A DNA stretch of 64,000 nt, taken from the NCBI RefSeq assembly GCF_031348265.1, contig NZ_CP133771.1, forward strand, positions 7,006,001 to 7,070,000, given 5' to 3'. A program made the translations under genes and the position numbers. The notes beneath the pieces are model-generated. The model saw only the letters and a list, made by a program, of their open reading frames with translations. It searched no databases and had not been told where the DNA came from. This DNA comes from Streptomyces collinus. Its GTDB lineage: Bacteria; Actinomycetota; Actinomycetes; Streptomycetales; Streptomycetaceae. Below, one piece after another: positions 8,507 through 16,966 of the stretch (position 1 is its first letter; each line of letters starts with the position of its first letter).

Positions 8507-10249
8507 ATGGCCAAACAGAACGTCGCGGAACAGTTCGTCGACATCCTGACCCGCGCCGGAGTCAAACGCCTCTACGGCGTCGTCGGCGACAGCCTCAACC
8601 CGGTCGTCGACGCCGTCCGCCGCAATTCCGCCATCGACTGGATCCACGTCCGGCACGAGGAGACCGCCGCCTTCGCCGCCAGTGCCGAGGCACAGATCAC
8701 CGGCGGGCTCGCCGCGTGCGCCGGTTCCTGCGGCCCCGGCAACCTCCACCTCATCAACGGCCTCTACGACGCCCACCGCTCCATGGCCCCGGTCCTCGCC
8801 CTCGCCTCGCACATCCCGTCCAGCGAGATCGGCCTCGGCTACTTCCAGGAGACCCACCCCGACCGGCTGTTCGCCGAGTGCAGCCACTACAGCGAGATGA
8901 TCTCCAGCCCGCAGCAGATGCCGCGGCTGCTGCAGACCGCCATCCAGAACGCCGTCGGCCGCAGCGGCGTCAGCGTCGTCACCCTGCCCGGCGACATCGC
9001 CGACCTGCCCGCCCCGGAGAAGGCCGCCGAGACCGCCCTCGTCACCTCCCGGCCCTCGGTCCGCCCGGGTGACGCCGAGATCGACCGGCTCGTCGAGATG
9101 ATCGACGACGCCGGCAAGGTCACCCTCTTCTGCGGCAGCGGCACGGCCGGCGCGCACGCCGAGGTCATGGAGTTCGCCGGGAAGATCAAGTCCCCGGTCG
9201 GGCACGCCCTGCGCGGCAAGGAATGGATCCAGTACGACAACCCGTACGACGTCGGCATGAGCGGACTGCTCGGCTACGGCGCCGCCTACGAAGCCACCCA
9301 CGAGTGCGACCTGCTGATCCTGCTCGGCACCGACTTCCCCTACAACGCCTTCCTCCCCGACGACGTGAAGATCGCCCAGGTCGACGTCCGGCCCGAACAC
9401 CTCGGCCGCCGCTCCAAGCTGGACCTCGCGGTGTGGGGCGACGTACGGGAGACGCTGCGCTGTCTGATCCCGCGGGTGAAGGAGAAGAAGAACCGCCGCT
9501 TCCTCGACCGCATGCTGAAGAAGCACGCCGACGCGCTGGAAGGAGTCGTGAAGGCGTACACGCGCAAGGTCGAGAAGCACACGCCGGTCCACCCCGAGTA
9601 CGTGGCGTCCGTGCTCGACGAAGTGGCCTCCGACGACGCCGTGTTCACCGTCGACACCGGCATGTGCAACGTCTGGGCCGCCCGCTACATCTCACCCAAC
9701 GGCCGCCGCCGCGTCATCGGTTCCTTCTCCCACGGCTCGATGGCCAACGCCCTGCCCATGGCGATCGGCGCACAGTTCACCGACCGCAAGCGGCAGGTCG
9801 TGTCGATGTCCGGCGACGGCGGCTTCTCCATGCTGATGGGCGACTTCCTGACGCTGGTGCAGTACGACCTGCCCGTGAAGGTCGTGCTGTTCAACAACTC
9901 CTCGCTCGGCATGGTCGAGCTGGAGATGCTGGTCGCCGGTCTCCCGTCGTACGGCACCGCCAACAAGAACCCCGACTTCGCCGCCGTCGCCCGCGCCTGC
10001 GGTGCGTACGGGGTGCGCGTCGAGAAGCCCAAGGACCTCGCCGGGGCGCTGAAGGACGCCTTCAAGCACAAGGGGCCGGCCCTCGTCGACGTCGTCACCG
10101 ATCCCAACGCGCTGTCCATCCCGCCGAAGATCAAGGCCGAGATGGTGACCGGCTTCGCCCTGTCGGCCTCGAAGATCGTGCTGGACGGCGGGGTCGGCCG
10201 GATGCTGCAGATGGCCCGCTCCAACCTGCGCAACGTGCCTCGGCTCTAG
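8507..10249 (+). CDS. poxB: Thiamine-pyrophosphate-dependent pyruvate dehydrogenase/oxidase (quinone)
   Basis: The 580-residue enzyme of the PoxB family decarboxylates pyruvate to acetate and passes electrons to the quinone pool at the membrane. The N-terminal TPP domain has the catalytic-Glu region RHEETAAFAA. The C-terminal domain has the TPP/Mg motif GDGGFSMLMGDFLTLVQYDL ending in NN. The centre fits the FAD-binding domain. Length matches E. coli PoxB (572). The start lies downstream of GAAGGGG. Its stop is interleaved with that of the convergent regulator gene at a CTAG. Confidence 0.9.
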   Translation: MAKQNVAEQFVDILTRAGVKRLYGVVGDSLNPVVDAVRRNSAIDWIHVRHEETAAFAASAEAQITGGLAACAGSCGPGNLHLINGLYDAHRSMAPVLALASHIPSSEIGLGYFQETHPDRLFAECSHYSEMISSPQQMPRLLQTAIQNAVGRSGVSVVTLPGDIADLPAPEKAAETALVTSRPSVRPGDAEIDRLVEMIDDAGKVTLFCGSGTAGAHAEVMEFAGKIKSPVGHALRGKEWIQYDNPYDVGMSGLLGYGAAYEATHECDLLILLGTDFPYNAFLPDDVKIAQVDVRPEHLGRRSKLDLAVWGDVRETLRCLIPRVKEKKNRRFLDRMLKKHADALEGVVKAYTRKVEKHTPVHPEYVASVLDEVASDDAVFTVDTGMCNVWAARYISPNGRRRVIGSFSHGSMANALPMAIGAQFTDRKRQVVSMSGDGGFSMLMGDFLTLVQYDLPVKVVLFNNSSLGMVELEMLVAGLPSYGTANKNPDFAAVARACGAYGVRVEKPKDLAGALKDAFKHKGPALVDVVTDPNALSIPPKIKAEMVTGFALSASKIVLDGGVGRMLQMARSNLRNVPRL

Positions 10250-11658
10250 CTGTAGGGCGCCCACCGACGCGCGGAGGTGTCGTACGTGTAGTGGGGCAGG
10301 TCCTTGATGCCGCTGGTCCGGAACGGGCGGCCGGCGTCGTCGATGCGGACCGTGCCCGTGCGGCCCTGGGAGGACCAGTCCAGCTCCAGGTACCAGCGGC
10401 AGTCGCAGCCTTGGGTCCTGGCGTTGACCAGCAGCACCTCGGGGTCCCGCGCGGAGACCCGGTACGGCATGCGCACCGCCGGGATCGGCGTGCCCGCGTC
10501 GCTGCCGGCGACCGCGCGGGCGATGGGACGGTCCTTGTCCAGGTTCACGTCGAAGGAGCGCGGGGTGATCGAACCGCCGCAGCCCTGGTTCATGGCGTAG
10601 GCGTTGCCCGGCGCGGGTGCCGAACGTCCCACCACGCGCACACGCAGCGCCTTCAGCACGACCGCCGTGTCGGTCCGCCCCTGCACCGACAGCTCAACGA
10701 GCGTCTCACCGCCGTGCACCGCGTTGTGCGCGGCGGCCCAGACTCCGGCGTCCTGCGGGACCGGCGGCGGTGCCACCTGCCCGGGCGGCCGGGCGACGAC
10801 GTAGTCGTGACCGCAGCCGAGATTCCAGGCCTGGGAGTCGGCCGACCAGGTGAGGGGGACGGCGGGGCCGGCCGCGCCGGCGGGCGGGGTGGTGCGGGCC
10901 GAGGAGGGCGGAGAAGGCTTCCTCTTCTTCTTCGGAGTGGCTGAGGGGGAGGGCGGCTCGACGGTGGGGGAGCTGCCGCTCGGGGTGGGGGACGCGCTCT
11001 CGCGGCCGGGGGCTTCTGACCCGGCCGTACCAGACGTGGCCGGGCCTGCCGACGGGGCACGGCCGTCGGCGGACGCACGCCGCCCATCCGGCAGTGCGGC
11101 GAGGCTCCCGAACACCGCGAGCAACGCGCAGGCGGCTGCCAGTCCGACCGTGACGCGTCCGCGGCGGTACCAGGGGCGGCGGGGGAGCGGGTCCGCTTCC
11201 GCGGGGCTTTCGGCAGGGCCGTCCACCGTGGCGGCATCGGCATCCGTGTCCGTTGTGGAGGTGTCTGTAGCCGTGTCCACGGCGGCGGCGCCCGCATCCG
11301 TCTCCGCCGGGGAGGTGTCCGTAGCCGTGTCCGCCGGGGAGGCGCCCGTGGCCGGGTCCGTCTCCGCCGTGCCGGCCGGGCTCGCCGGGCGGGGCCGCTG
11401 CCGCGCCGCCACCGCCAGGAGCCAGCGGCGGTGCAGCTCCAGACGTTCCTCCGGGGACGCCCCGCACAGGGCGGCGAAGCGCTCCACGGGCGCGAAGTCG
11501 AGCGGGACGGCCTCGCCCGCGCAGTAGCGGTGCAGGGTCGAGGTGTTCATGGCCAGGCGCCGGGCCAGCGAACCGTAACTGCGGTCCGTGCGCTCCTTCA
11601 GCCCTCTCAGCAGCGCCGCGAACTCCCCGACCTCGTCGACGTCGTCCTGTGCCGACAC
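10246..11658 (-). CDS. Membrane-anchored XRE-family helix-turn-helix protein
   Basis: GTG 11658 follows a GGGGG-rich site; the product is about 470 residues. An N-terminal XRE-type HTH (about 10-70, SYGSLARRLAMNTSTLHRYC) is followed by a Thr/Asp/Ala-rich low-complexity stretch with near-repeats of DTATDTS. Next come one membrane helix (VTVGLAAACALLAVFGSLAAL), a Pro/Ser-rich linker and a C-terminal outer domain of about 200 residues with two cysteine-containing motifs (NQGCGGS and QGCDCRWYLEL). The layout suggests a one-component regulator sensing outside the cell. The ligand and target are unknown; the next gene encodes a secreted protein in divergent orientation, a possible target. Confidence 0.75.
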   Translation of the reverse strand: MSAQDDVDEVGEFAALLRGLKERTDRSYGSLARRLAMNTSTLHRYCAGEAVPLDFAPVERFAALCGASPEERLELHRRWLLAVAARQRPRPASPAGTAETDPATGASPADTATDTSPAETDAGAAAVDTATDTSTTDTDADAATVDGPAESPAEADPLPRRPWYRRGRVTVGLAAACALLAVFGSLAALPDGRRASADGRAPSAGPATSGTAGSEAPGRESASPTPSGSSPTVEPPSPSATPKKKRKPSPPSSARTTPPAGAAGPAVPLTWSADSQAWNLGCGHDYVVARPPGQVAPPPVPQDAGVWAAAHNAVHGGETLVELSVQGRTDTAVVLKALRVRVVGRSAPAPGNAYAMNQGCGGSITPRSFDVNLDKDRPIARAVAGSDAGTPIPAVRMPYRVSARDPEVLLVNARTQGCDCRWYLELDWSSQGRTGTVRIDDAGRPFRTSGIKDLPHYTYDTSARRWAPYS

Positions 11659-11888
11659 CGTTCCCCCGTCCTCTTGCTCGGCCCCGGCCCGGAACGGCAT
11701 CCCAGGCACCCCATGTACCTGCACGTCAGACGGGCTGGGATGGTTCCACCGTGCCGGATCGCCTGCGGGCTGTTGCGTCCGCCCGGTGTGACCGCTGAAG
11801 CTTCTGGTGTCGCACCGAGCAGGTCCGGGCCGACCAGCCGGCCTCGCCGCGGCATCCACGCCGACGCACTCATCCACGGGGGACACCC

Positions 11889-12512
11889 ATGTCCATGCGC
11901 ATCCGAACGAGCGCTCTCACCGCACTCGCCGTCGCCGCCCTCGCGGCGGGCACGGTCCTCACGGCACCGGCCGCCGGTGCCGCCCCGAAGGCCGCCGCGC
12001 CCAAGTTCCTGTCGGCGTCCCAGCTGCCGCCGCACCCGACCTCCGCATGGACGGCCGGCCCGGTCACCGAAGGGTTCCCGGAAGGGCTCGGCACCTGCGT
12101 GAGCACGGAGGGCGTGCCCTCCTACGACTACCGGCACCGGGAGTTCCGGACCGACCTGGACACCGGCGCCGTGCAGCTGACCATCGTGGCGGACACAGCC
12201 GCCCTGGCCAAGGCCCTGGCGAAGCACTACGACGACCTGATCCGCACCTGCGCCGACCGCATCGAGAAGGCCTACCCGGACGTCGAGGCCGAGGGCCGGG
12301 ACTACGGCACTCTGCCGGTCGAGGAGGGCGCCCGCGTCCGCGGCCTGCACACCGAGACGTCCTGGGGTGCCACGGACATCTCGCTGCTGTCCGTCGGACG
12401 GGACGGCAGGACCGTCACCGTCGTTCAGTGGGGCCAGATGGGCGACTTCGGCGACGCCCCCGTGGCCGCCTTCAAGAAGACGACGACCACCGCCGTCAAC
12501 AAGCTGTACTGA
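11889..12512 (+). CDS. Secreted protein of unknown function
   Basis: The 207-residue product has a clear Sec signal peptide: basic n-region MSMRIRTS, Ala/Leu core, and AGAAPKAA as likely cleavage region after residue 33. There is no lipobox. The mature part has two cysteines (GLGTCVST and IRTCADR) that could pair, and resembles small extracellular sensor-type domains of actinobacteria, but I cannot name a family. GGGGGACACCC precedes the ATG. It diverges from the membrane-anchored XRE gene 230 bases away. A strong terminator follows at 12533. Confidence 0.72.
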   Translation: MSMRIRTSALTALAVAALAAGTVLTAPAAGAAPKAAAPKFLSASQLPPHPTSAWTAGPVTEGFPEGLGTCVSTEGVPSYDYRHREFRTDLDTGAVQLTIVADTAALAKALAKHYDDLIRTCADRIEKAYPDVEAEGRDYGTLPVEEGARVRGLHTETSWGATDISLLSVGRDGRTVTVVQWGQMGDFGDAPVAAFKKTTTTAVNKLY

Positions 12513-12532
12513 CCGCGCCGCCGCCGGAAGAC

Positions 12533-12575
12533 CGGGGCCGTCCTCCCGCCACGGGGGTGGGGGAGGACGGCCCCG
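12533..12575 (+). terminator. Strong intrinsic terminator
   Basis: Perfect 15-bp stem: CGGGGCCGTCCTCCC (12533-12547) pairs with GGGAGGACGGCCCCG (12561-12575) around a 13-base loop, 21 bases after the stop of the secreted protein gene. Confidence 0.85.
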
Positions 12576-12940
12576 TACGCGTCTCGGCGCCCGTCAAGAC
12601 CGTCGTACTTCGGCCAACTTCACCGCAGCGCCACGGACCCTGGCCTGTCGCCCCAGCCCTTCACCGCGTACGCAGGGATCGGCAGCCGGACGTCGGCCCA
12701 TCGTCCGATCTCCGGCGGTCAGGATCCGACCGGGGACGATGACCGGCTACCCTCTTGTCCCCCTCCCCTCCATCGCCGTACCGCTCGGCGACCCGCCGCC
12801 CGGACCGTCCGCGCCGTTCCAGTGGCCGAACACCCGGTCGTTGACGATTCGACATGACTGCCGCGTTCGCGATGGGGCATGGATCCCCGTGAACGTGTTC
12901 GAGCAGGAGGGGAACCGACATCGGCGCGCGGGCGGGGGTC
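12576..12940 (+). other. Non-coding stretch between the secreted protein and the anti-sigma-type ATPase
   Basis: I see no convincing gene in these 365 bases. GTTGACGATT at about 12840 could be a -35 region, and GGAGGGG lies at 12907-12913 without a start codon at proper spacing. It presumably carries the promoter and leader of the gene at 12941. Confidence 0.5.
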
Positions 12941-13423
12941 ATGGAGAGGCAGGCACGACGAGGCGGTCCCATAGCGATCGGGGGCTTCTCGGCGAAGACG
13001 GTGGAGGACAGGACCGACGACGTCACGGAGCGGGAAACGGCACCGCAGTTGCGGCGCAGACTCGGGCGGGCGGACCTGCGGGCCGTCCCGGAAGCCCGCA
13101 GGGCCCTGCGGGAACTGCTGGGACAGTGGGGGAAGCAGGGGCAGTCGGACGTGGCGGAACTGCTCACCAGCGAGCTCGTCACCAACGCGATCGTCCACAC
13201 CGACCACGACGCGGTGCTCACGGCCACCGTCGGACCCAGCGGACTGCGGGTGGAGGTACGGGACTTCGTGGCCCGCAGGCCCCGGCTGCGCGTACCGGTC
13301 GCCGACGACGGCACGAACGGCAGGGGCCTGTTCCTGGTGCAGTCCCTCGCGGACGCCTGGGGCGTCCGGCCGCACGGCGTGGGCAAGGCCGTCTGGTTCG
13401 AACTGGAGGCAGGGGCGGCGTGA
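12941..13423 (+). CDS. SpoIIAB/RsbW-like ATP-binding (anti-sigma type) protein
   Basis: The 160-residue protein has a GHKL ATPase fold: the N-box region ELLTSELVTNAIVHT and a later box TNGRGLFLVQSLADAWGV, with the conserved Asn and Gly residues for ATP binding. Such small HATPase proteins are abundant in Streptomyces and act as serine kinases or anti-sigma factors. No partner sigma or anti-anti-sigma gene is next to it. The ATG is preceded by GGGGGT. A poly-acidic/Arg-rich head of about 40 residues precedes the ATPase domain. Confidence 0.82.
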   Translation: MERQARRGGPIAIGGFSAKTVEDRTDDVTERETAPQLRRRLGRADLRAVPEARRALRELLGQWGKQGQSDVAELLTSELVTNAIVHTDHDAVLTATVGPSGLRVEVRDFVARRPRLRVPVADDGTNGRGLFLVQSLADAWGVRPHGVGKAVWFELEAGAA

Positions 13424-13431
13424 ACGCCGAA

Positions 13432-13457
13432 GGGGCGCGGCCCGCAGGCCACGCCCC
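13432..13457. terminator. Bidirectional terminator between convergent genes
   Basis: GGGGCGCGGCC (13432-13442) and GGCCACGCCCC (13447-13457) form an 11-bp stem with one mismatch and a four-base loop, in the 57-base gap between the ATPase gene and the leftward DUF2637 gene. Confidence 0.7.
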
Positions 13458-13480
13458 CTCGTCGCGTCGACGCGGCCGGG

Positions 13481-14521
13481 CTAACCGAACTGCTGCTCCA
13501 GGTCCTTGAGCTTGCGCTCCAGGGAGTCCAGGCGCGGCAGCGCCATGGTGTCGTCCTCCGCGGTGAGGTCGACGGTCACCGGGTCAGTTCCTTTGCGTAC
13601 CGGCTGAAGGGAGGGACGCGAGCGCACGGGCAGGGGCTCCGGCGCGGATATGGCAGGCTCCGCGGTGACCTGTGAGGAGTCGCGCTCCACCTGCACCTCC
13701 AGCTGCCGTCCGCCACCACGGCCGAAGTGACCGCGGTGGCCGCGGCTGATCGCCTTCAGCTGGGCCCGCTCCACGCGCTGCTGGTCACGCCGCCGCTGCC
13801 GGGCCTCTTCCTTCTTGCGCGTGTCGTCGCGCACCTCGTCGACGGCCTCGTCCAGGCTGCGCACACCCTCCAGGAGCATCAGCGACCAGGCGCGGTAGGT
13901 CTCCCGGGGGGCCCGCAGCCAGCGCACCATGCGGATCTGCGGCAGCGGGCGGGGCACCAGGCCCTGCTCCCGCAGGGCGGCCCGGCGGGTCTGCTTCAGC
14001 GCGCGGTCGAAGAGCACCGCCGCCGACAGGGACATGCCCGCGAAGAAGTGGGGGGCACCCGCGTGGCCGACGCCCCGGGGCGCGTGCACCCAGTTGAACC
14101 AGGCCGCGGCGAAGGCGAACGTCCAGACCAGTATCCGGGAGCCGAGCGCGGCGTCACCGTGGCTGGCCTCGCGCACCGCGAGGACGGAGCAGAACATCGC
14201 CGCGCCGTCCAGGCCGAACGGCACGAGGTACTGCCAGCCGCCGGACAACCCGAGGTTCTGCTCGCCGAAGCCGACCAGGCCGTGGAAGGAGAGCAGGGCG
14301 GCGACGGCCGCACAGCAGAAGAGCAGGAGGTAAGAGAGGGTGCCGTAGAGGGCTTCCTTGCGTCTGCGGCGTTCCTCGCTGCGCTCCCAGGAGTCGTCCG
14401 CGCTCGTGTTCTTGACCGAGGAGCGCTTGCCGCGCGCGAGCACCGCCACCGCCGCCAGCATGCCCAGGAGAAGCACGGCGCCCGGAAGCAGCCAGTTCAG
14501 CGATATGTCGGTCAGTCTCAT
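13481..14521 (-). CDS. DUF2637 family membrane protein (SpdB-like)
   Basis: Start ATG 14521 has AAGGGA upstream. The 346-residue product has an N-terminal membrane helix, a short charged loop (SWERSEERRRRKEAL), then four hydrophobic segments typical of DUF2637 (LFCCAAVAALLSF, YLVPFGLDGAAMFCSVLAV, ILVWTFAFAAAWFNWVHAP). A cytoplasmic charged C-terminal half follows, with a coiled-coil-like end (LDSLERKLKDLEQQF). Plasmid SpdB spreading proteins carry this domain, but chromosomal copies are widespread and of unknown role. No transfer genes are nearby, so I do not read this as plasmid-derived. Confidence 0.8.
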   Translation of the reverse strand: MRLTDISLNWLLPGAVLLLGMLAAVAVLARGKRSSVKNTSADDSWERSEERRRRKEALYGTLSYLLLFCCAAVAALLSFHGLVGFGEQNLGLSGGWQYLVPFGLDGAAMFCSVLAVREASHGDAALGSRILVWTFAFAAAWFNWVHAPRGVGHAGAPHFFAGMSLSAAVLFDRALKQTRRAALREQGLVPRPLPQIRMVRWLRAPRETYRAWSLMLLEGVRSLDEAVDEVRDDTRKKEEARQRRRDQQRVERAQLKAISRGHRGHFGRGGGRQLEVQVERDSSQVTAEPAISAPEPLPVRSRPSLQPVRKGTDPVTVDLTAEDDTMALPRLDSLERKLKDLEQQFG

Positions 14522-14825
14522 CTGGGTGGTCCCTTGCATTGGGATAGGGCGTAACGCCCGCCATAGTGGCCCAATCCCATCGGCCCTCAGGGGGTTTCGG
14601 GGCAAGAGGCCGCCAAGGAAGTGCAAGGGATTGTTCAGGGCGGCGTTCTGCTCGAACTGCCGCTTGAGGGGCGGGAGTTGAGTTCGAACAAGACTACCCG
14701 TACGAGTGGTTCTCCGGAAAGTTCCCGTGACGCGTGAGGAAGTTGTGAATCGCCTGTGGGCGTGCGGGTGTCCGGTACCGCGGTGATCTTACGGGACGAC
14801 GGGACGGATCGACCCCGCCCCTATG
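14522..14825 (-). other. Intergenic region upstream of the DUF2637 gene
   Basis: I see no gene in these 304 bases. TCGAACT and AGTTCGA form a short inverted repeat at about 14653-14685, a possible operator or hairpin. The stretch lies between two leftward genes and should hold the promoter of the DUF2637 gene. Confidence 0.45.
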
Positions 14826-15677
14826 TCAACTGGCCGTGGCCAGCAGCTTGGTGACCCGCTCCGTGTCGCAGGTGCGCGGGCAGGTGGCGCAGGTGTCCTC
14901 CGGGCGCAGCGTGTAGAACATGCAGCAGCTCGCGCGGTCCCGGGTGAGCAGCGGCTCGCCGCCGGGACCGGTCAATTCCCGGAACGCCGCCGTGCCGACG
15001 TACGGCTTGGTCGCGCCCGGCAGGAGCAGTTCCAGCTCGCGCATCGCGCGCCGCTCCTCGATCTCGCCGAGCAACTGGGCGATGTACCAGACGCCTTCGA
15101 CGATCTCGTCCGTCGCCATGCCCCACAGGGCCCGTCCGCGGCGCCGCATCCGGGGGCCGAAACCGGCCAGGACGGGCTCCAGGTGCTCGGCGACCGCCGA
15201 CCGCACCTCGGCCCGCAGCGCTTCCTCGTCGGGGACGACCCGGGCGCCGGGCAGCGCGGCCGCCTCGTCGCCGGGCAGGCAGGCGAAGCCGGCGGGACGG
15301 ACGGCCAGGTGCCCGAGGGCGTGGCCCGGGGCGGTGCGGTCGTACGAGACGTGTGTCACGGGGTAGCGGGGGACCCTGCGGTGCAGGAACCACGGCACGG
15401 TGATCAGCAGGCAGGCGGGCCAGGCGTAGCGGTGCAGGCCGAAGGTGGCGACGACGTCGGGACGGGCCTGCCGGCCGTAGTCACGCTGGATCTGGTCCAC
15501 GTCCCACGCCAGGTAGCGGTCGAGGGCGGGTCCCGCGGCCGCGAGGTCGGCGGCAGTGGCCCAGCCGCCGCCGTGCGGGGTCCCGTCGACGGCGTCCAGT
15601 TCGGTGACGGCCAGCCCTGGGAGGACCTCGGCCAGGCGTGCGTAGGCGCCGGAGACGGCCGAAAGGGGCGCAGGCAT
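14826..15677 (-). CDS. FhuF-like (2Fe-2S) ferric-siderophore reductase
   Basis: The 283-residue product ends with the FhuF-type cluster motif CCMFYTLRPEDTCATC (CC-x10-C-x2-C), which holds a 2Fe-2S centre used to reduce ferric siderophore iron in the cytoplasm. I chose ATG 15677 (MPAPLSAVSG); an upstream start would place coding sequence across the iron box. The iron box at 15715-15733 lies about 40 bases upstream, so the gene is expected to be repressed under iron-replete conditions. No siderophore synthesis or uptake genes are adjacent; it probably works with siderophore loci elsewhere. Confidence 0.85.
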   Translation of the reverse strand: MPAPLSAVSGAYARLAEVLPGLAVTELDAVDGTPHGGGWATAADLAAAGPALDRYLAWDVDQIQRDYGRQARPDVVATFGLHRYAWPACLLITVPWFLHRRVPRYPVTHVSYDRTAPGHALGHLAVRPAGFACLPGDEAAALPGARVVPDEEALRAEVRSAVAEHLEPVLAGFGPRMRRRGRALWGMATDEIVEGVWYIAQLLGEIEERRAMRELELLLPGATKPYVGTAAFRELTGPGGEPLLTRDRASCCMFYTLRPEDTCATCPRTCDTERVTKLLATAS

Positions 15678-15714
15678 GTGATCACCGATCCGTCGGGCTG
15701 AAACGGGGCTCTTG

Positions 15715-15733
15715 AAGGTAAGCCTAACCTTAC
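15715..15733 (-). promoter_or_regulatory. DmdR/IdeR iron box
   Basis: AAGGTAAGCCTAACCTTAC (reverse GTAAGGTTAGGCTTACCTT) matches about 15 of 19 positions of the DtxR-family consensus TTAGGTTAGGCTAACCTAA. It sits upstream of the FhuF-like gene and in front of the divergent GntR gene. Confidence 0.8.
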
Positions 15734-15791
15734 TCAAGATCTCCGAAATTCGAACCGAGATTTGAACTGGGCGCCGGGGCGCTTATGGTGC

Positions 15792-15820
15792 TTGACGGAC
15801 GAGTAACAACCCGCCGTAAT
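15792..15820 (+). promoter_or_regulatory. Putative sigma-HrdB-type promoter of the GntR gene
   Basis: TTGACG (15792-15797), a 17-base spacer and CGTAAT (15815-15820). The -10 overlaps an in-frame ATG at 15819, which argues for the downstream GTG as true start. Confidence 0.4.
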
Positions 15821-15854
15821 GACCCCAAGTACCGATACGTCCGGAGGAGGACCC

Positions 15855-16694
15855 GTGAGGCAGGGAGCGCAGGGCTCCGCGGACACGGGGACTCCGTGGG
15901 CGGCGGCGGCTTCAGCGGCAGCGGCGGAGCCGGCGCAGCCGGTGGCACCGGCCAGGTCCGCGCGGGTGCCGCAGCAGGCCGGGGCGGTCCGGGGGGAGCA
16001 CACGCACAGCGAGCCGCCCGCGCCGGCCGTGCCGGTCCTCCCGCGGGCCCGGCCGGTGATCCAGCGGGCCTCCGTGCGCGGGCAGATCCTGGACGCGCTG
16101 CGGGCGGCGCTGGTGGCGGGGGACCTGCGGCCGGGCGAGGTCTACTCGGCGCCGGTGCTGGGCGAGCGGTTCGGGGTCTCGGCGACGCCGGTCCGGGAGG
16201 CCATGCAGCAACTGGCCCTCGAAGGGGCCGTCGAGGTCGTGCCGAACCGCGGGTTCCGGGTGGTCGAGCGGGGTGTGCGGGAACTGGCCGAACTGGCCGA
16301 GGTCCGGGCGCTGATCGAGGTCCCGGTGATGTTGCGGCTGGCCCGTACGGTCCCCGCCGAACGCTGGGCCGAGATGCGGCCCCTCGCCGAGGCGACGGTC
16401 CGCGCGGCGTCCACCGGCTGCCGCGCGACCTACGCGGAGTCCGACCGCGGGTTCCACCGGGCCGTGCTGTCCCTCTCGGGCAACGAGCAGCTGGTCCAGA
16501 TCGCGGAGGACCTGCACCGCAGGGCGCAGTGGCCGCTGGTCGGCGGCGGACCGGGGTTCCGGGGGCGTGCCGACCTGGTCGCGGATGCGCACGAGCACAC
16601 GGCGTTGCTGGACGCGCTGGTCGCTCGGGACCTGGACGTGGTGCGGGCGCTGGTGGGGGAGCACTTCGCGGGTGCGGGTGCGGGCGGCGCCTGA
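15855..16694 (+). CDS. GntR/FadR-family transcriptional regulator (FCD domain)
   Basis: An N-terminal Ala/Pro-rich tail of about 65 residues is followed by a winged helix (VRGQILDALRAALVAGDLRP to LALEGAVEVVPNRGFRVVE) and an FCD ligand-binding domain with DxxFHR (SDRGFHRAVL) and a terminal His (DAHEHTALLDAL), the metal-binding residues of this class. I chose GTG 15855 because GGAGGAGG lies just upstream and the earlier ATG overlaps a probable -10. Such regulators usually respond to small carboxylic acids. The target is unknown. Confidence 0.83.
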   Translation: MRQGAQGSADTGTPWAAAASAAAAEPAQPVAPARSARVPQQAGAVRGEHTHSEPPAPAVPVLPRARPVIQRASVRGQILDALRAALVAGDLRPGEVYSAPVLGERFGVSATPVREAMQQLALEGAVEVVPNRGFRVVERGVRELAELAEVRALIEVPVMLRLARTVPAERWAEMRPLAEATVRAASTGCRATYAESDRGFHRAVLSLSGNEQLVQIAEDLHRRAQWPLVGGGPGFRGRADLVADAHEHTALLDALVARDLDVVRALVGEHFAGAGAGGA

Positions 16695-16710
16695 CGCCGG
16701 GTGGTGGGTC

Positions 16711-16822
16711 GGGGCCGCGCCGGGGGGTGTCCGTCCTCGGAACGGCGCGATGGGGTCGGACGCCGACTGACTGTCCGTCGACGCGCCGACCGCTGCGGGC
16801 GGACACCCCCCGGCACGGCCCC
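16711..16822. repeat. Long inverted repeat between convergent genes
   Basis: 23-base arms at 16711-16733 and 16800-16822 (left begins GGGGCCGCGCCGGGGG, right ends CCGGCACGGCCCC) match with one mismatch. Inside, GGCGCG and CGCGCC form a second stem. It lies between the rightward GntR gene and the leftward gene ending at 16967 and probably acts as a bidirectional terminator. No target duplication is seen, so a mobile element is unlikely. Confidence 0.75.
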
Positions 16823-16865
16823 TTCTCGCCGTACGCGGGTGCGGGTCGCCCTAGCTGCGGGCATG

Positions 16866-16886
16866 CGTGCCGCTAAGGGCGGCACG
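16866..16886. terminator. Second hairpin in the same convergent gap
   Basis: CGTGCCGC (16866-16873) and GCGGCACG (16879-16886) form a perfect 8-bp stem with a five-base loop, nested in a weaker GGTGCGGGT/ACCCGCACC pairing. Confidence 0.5.
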
Positions 16887-16966
16887 GGTGGGCGCAGCGG
16901 CACCCGCACCGCCCGGCTGCGGACCCACCCGGCCTCAGCCCTGACGCCGAGTACCCCGCACCCTCC

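Noticed and set aside
13481..14521. DUF2637/SpdB gene as sign of an integrated plasmid
   Set aside because: No replication, Tra or integrase genes and no att-like repeats are nearby; the family is also chromosomal.
16711..16822. MITE-type mobile element
   Set aside because: No target-site duplication is seen, and the position between convergent genes fits a terminator.
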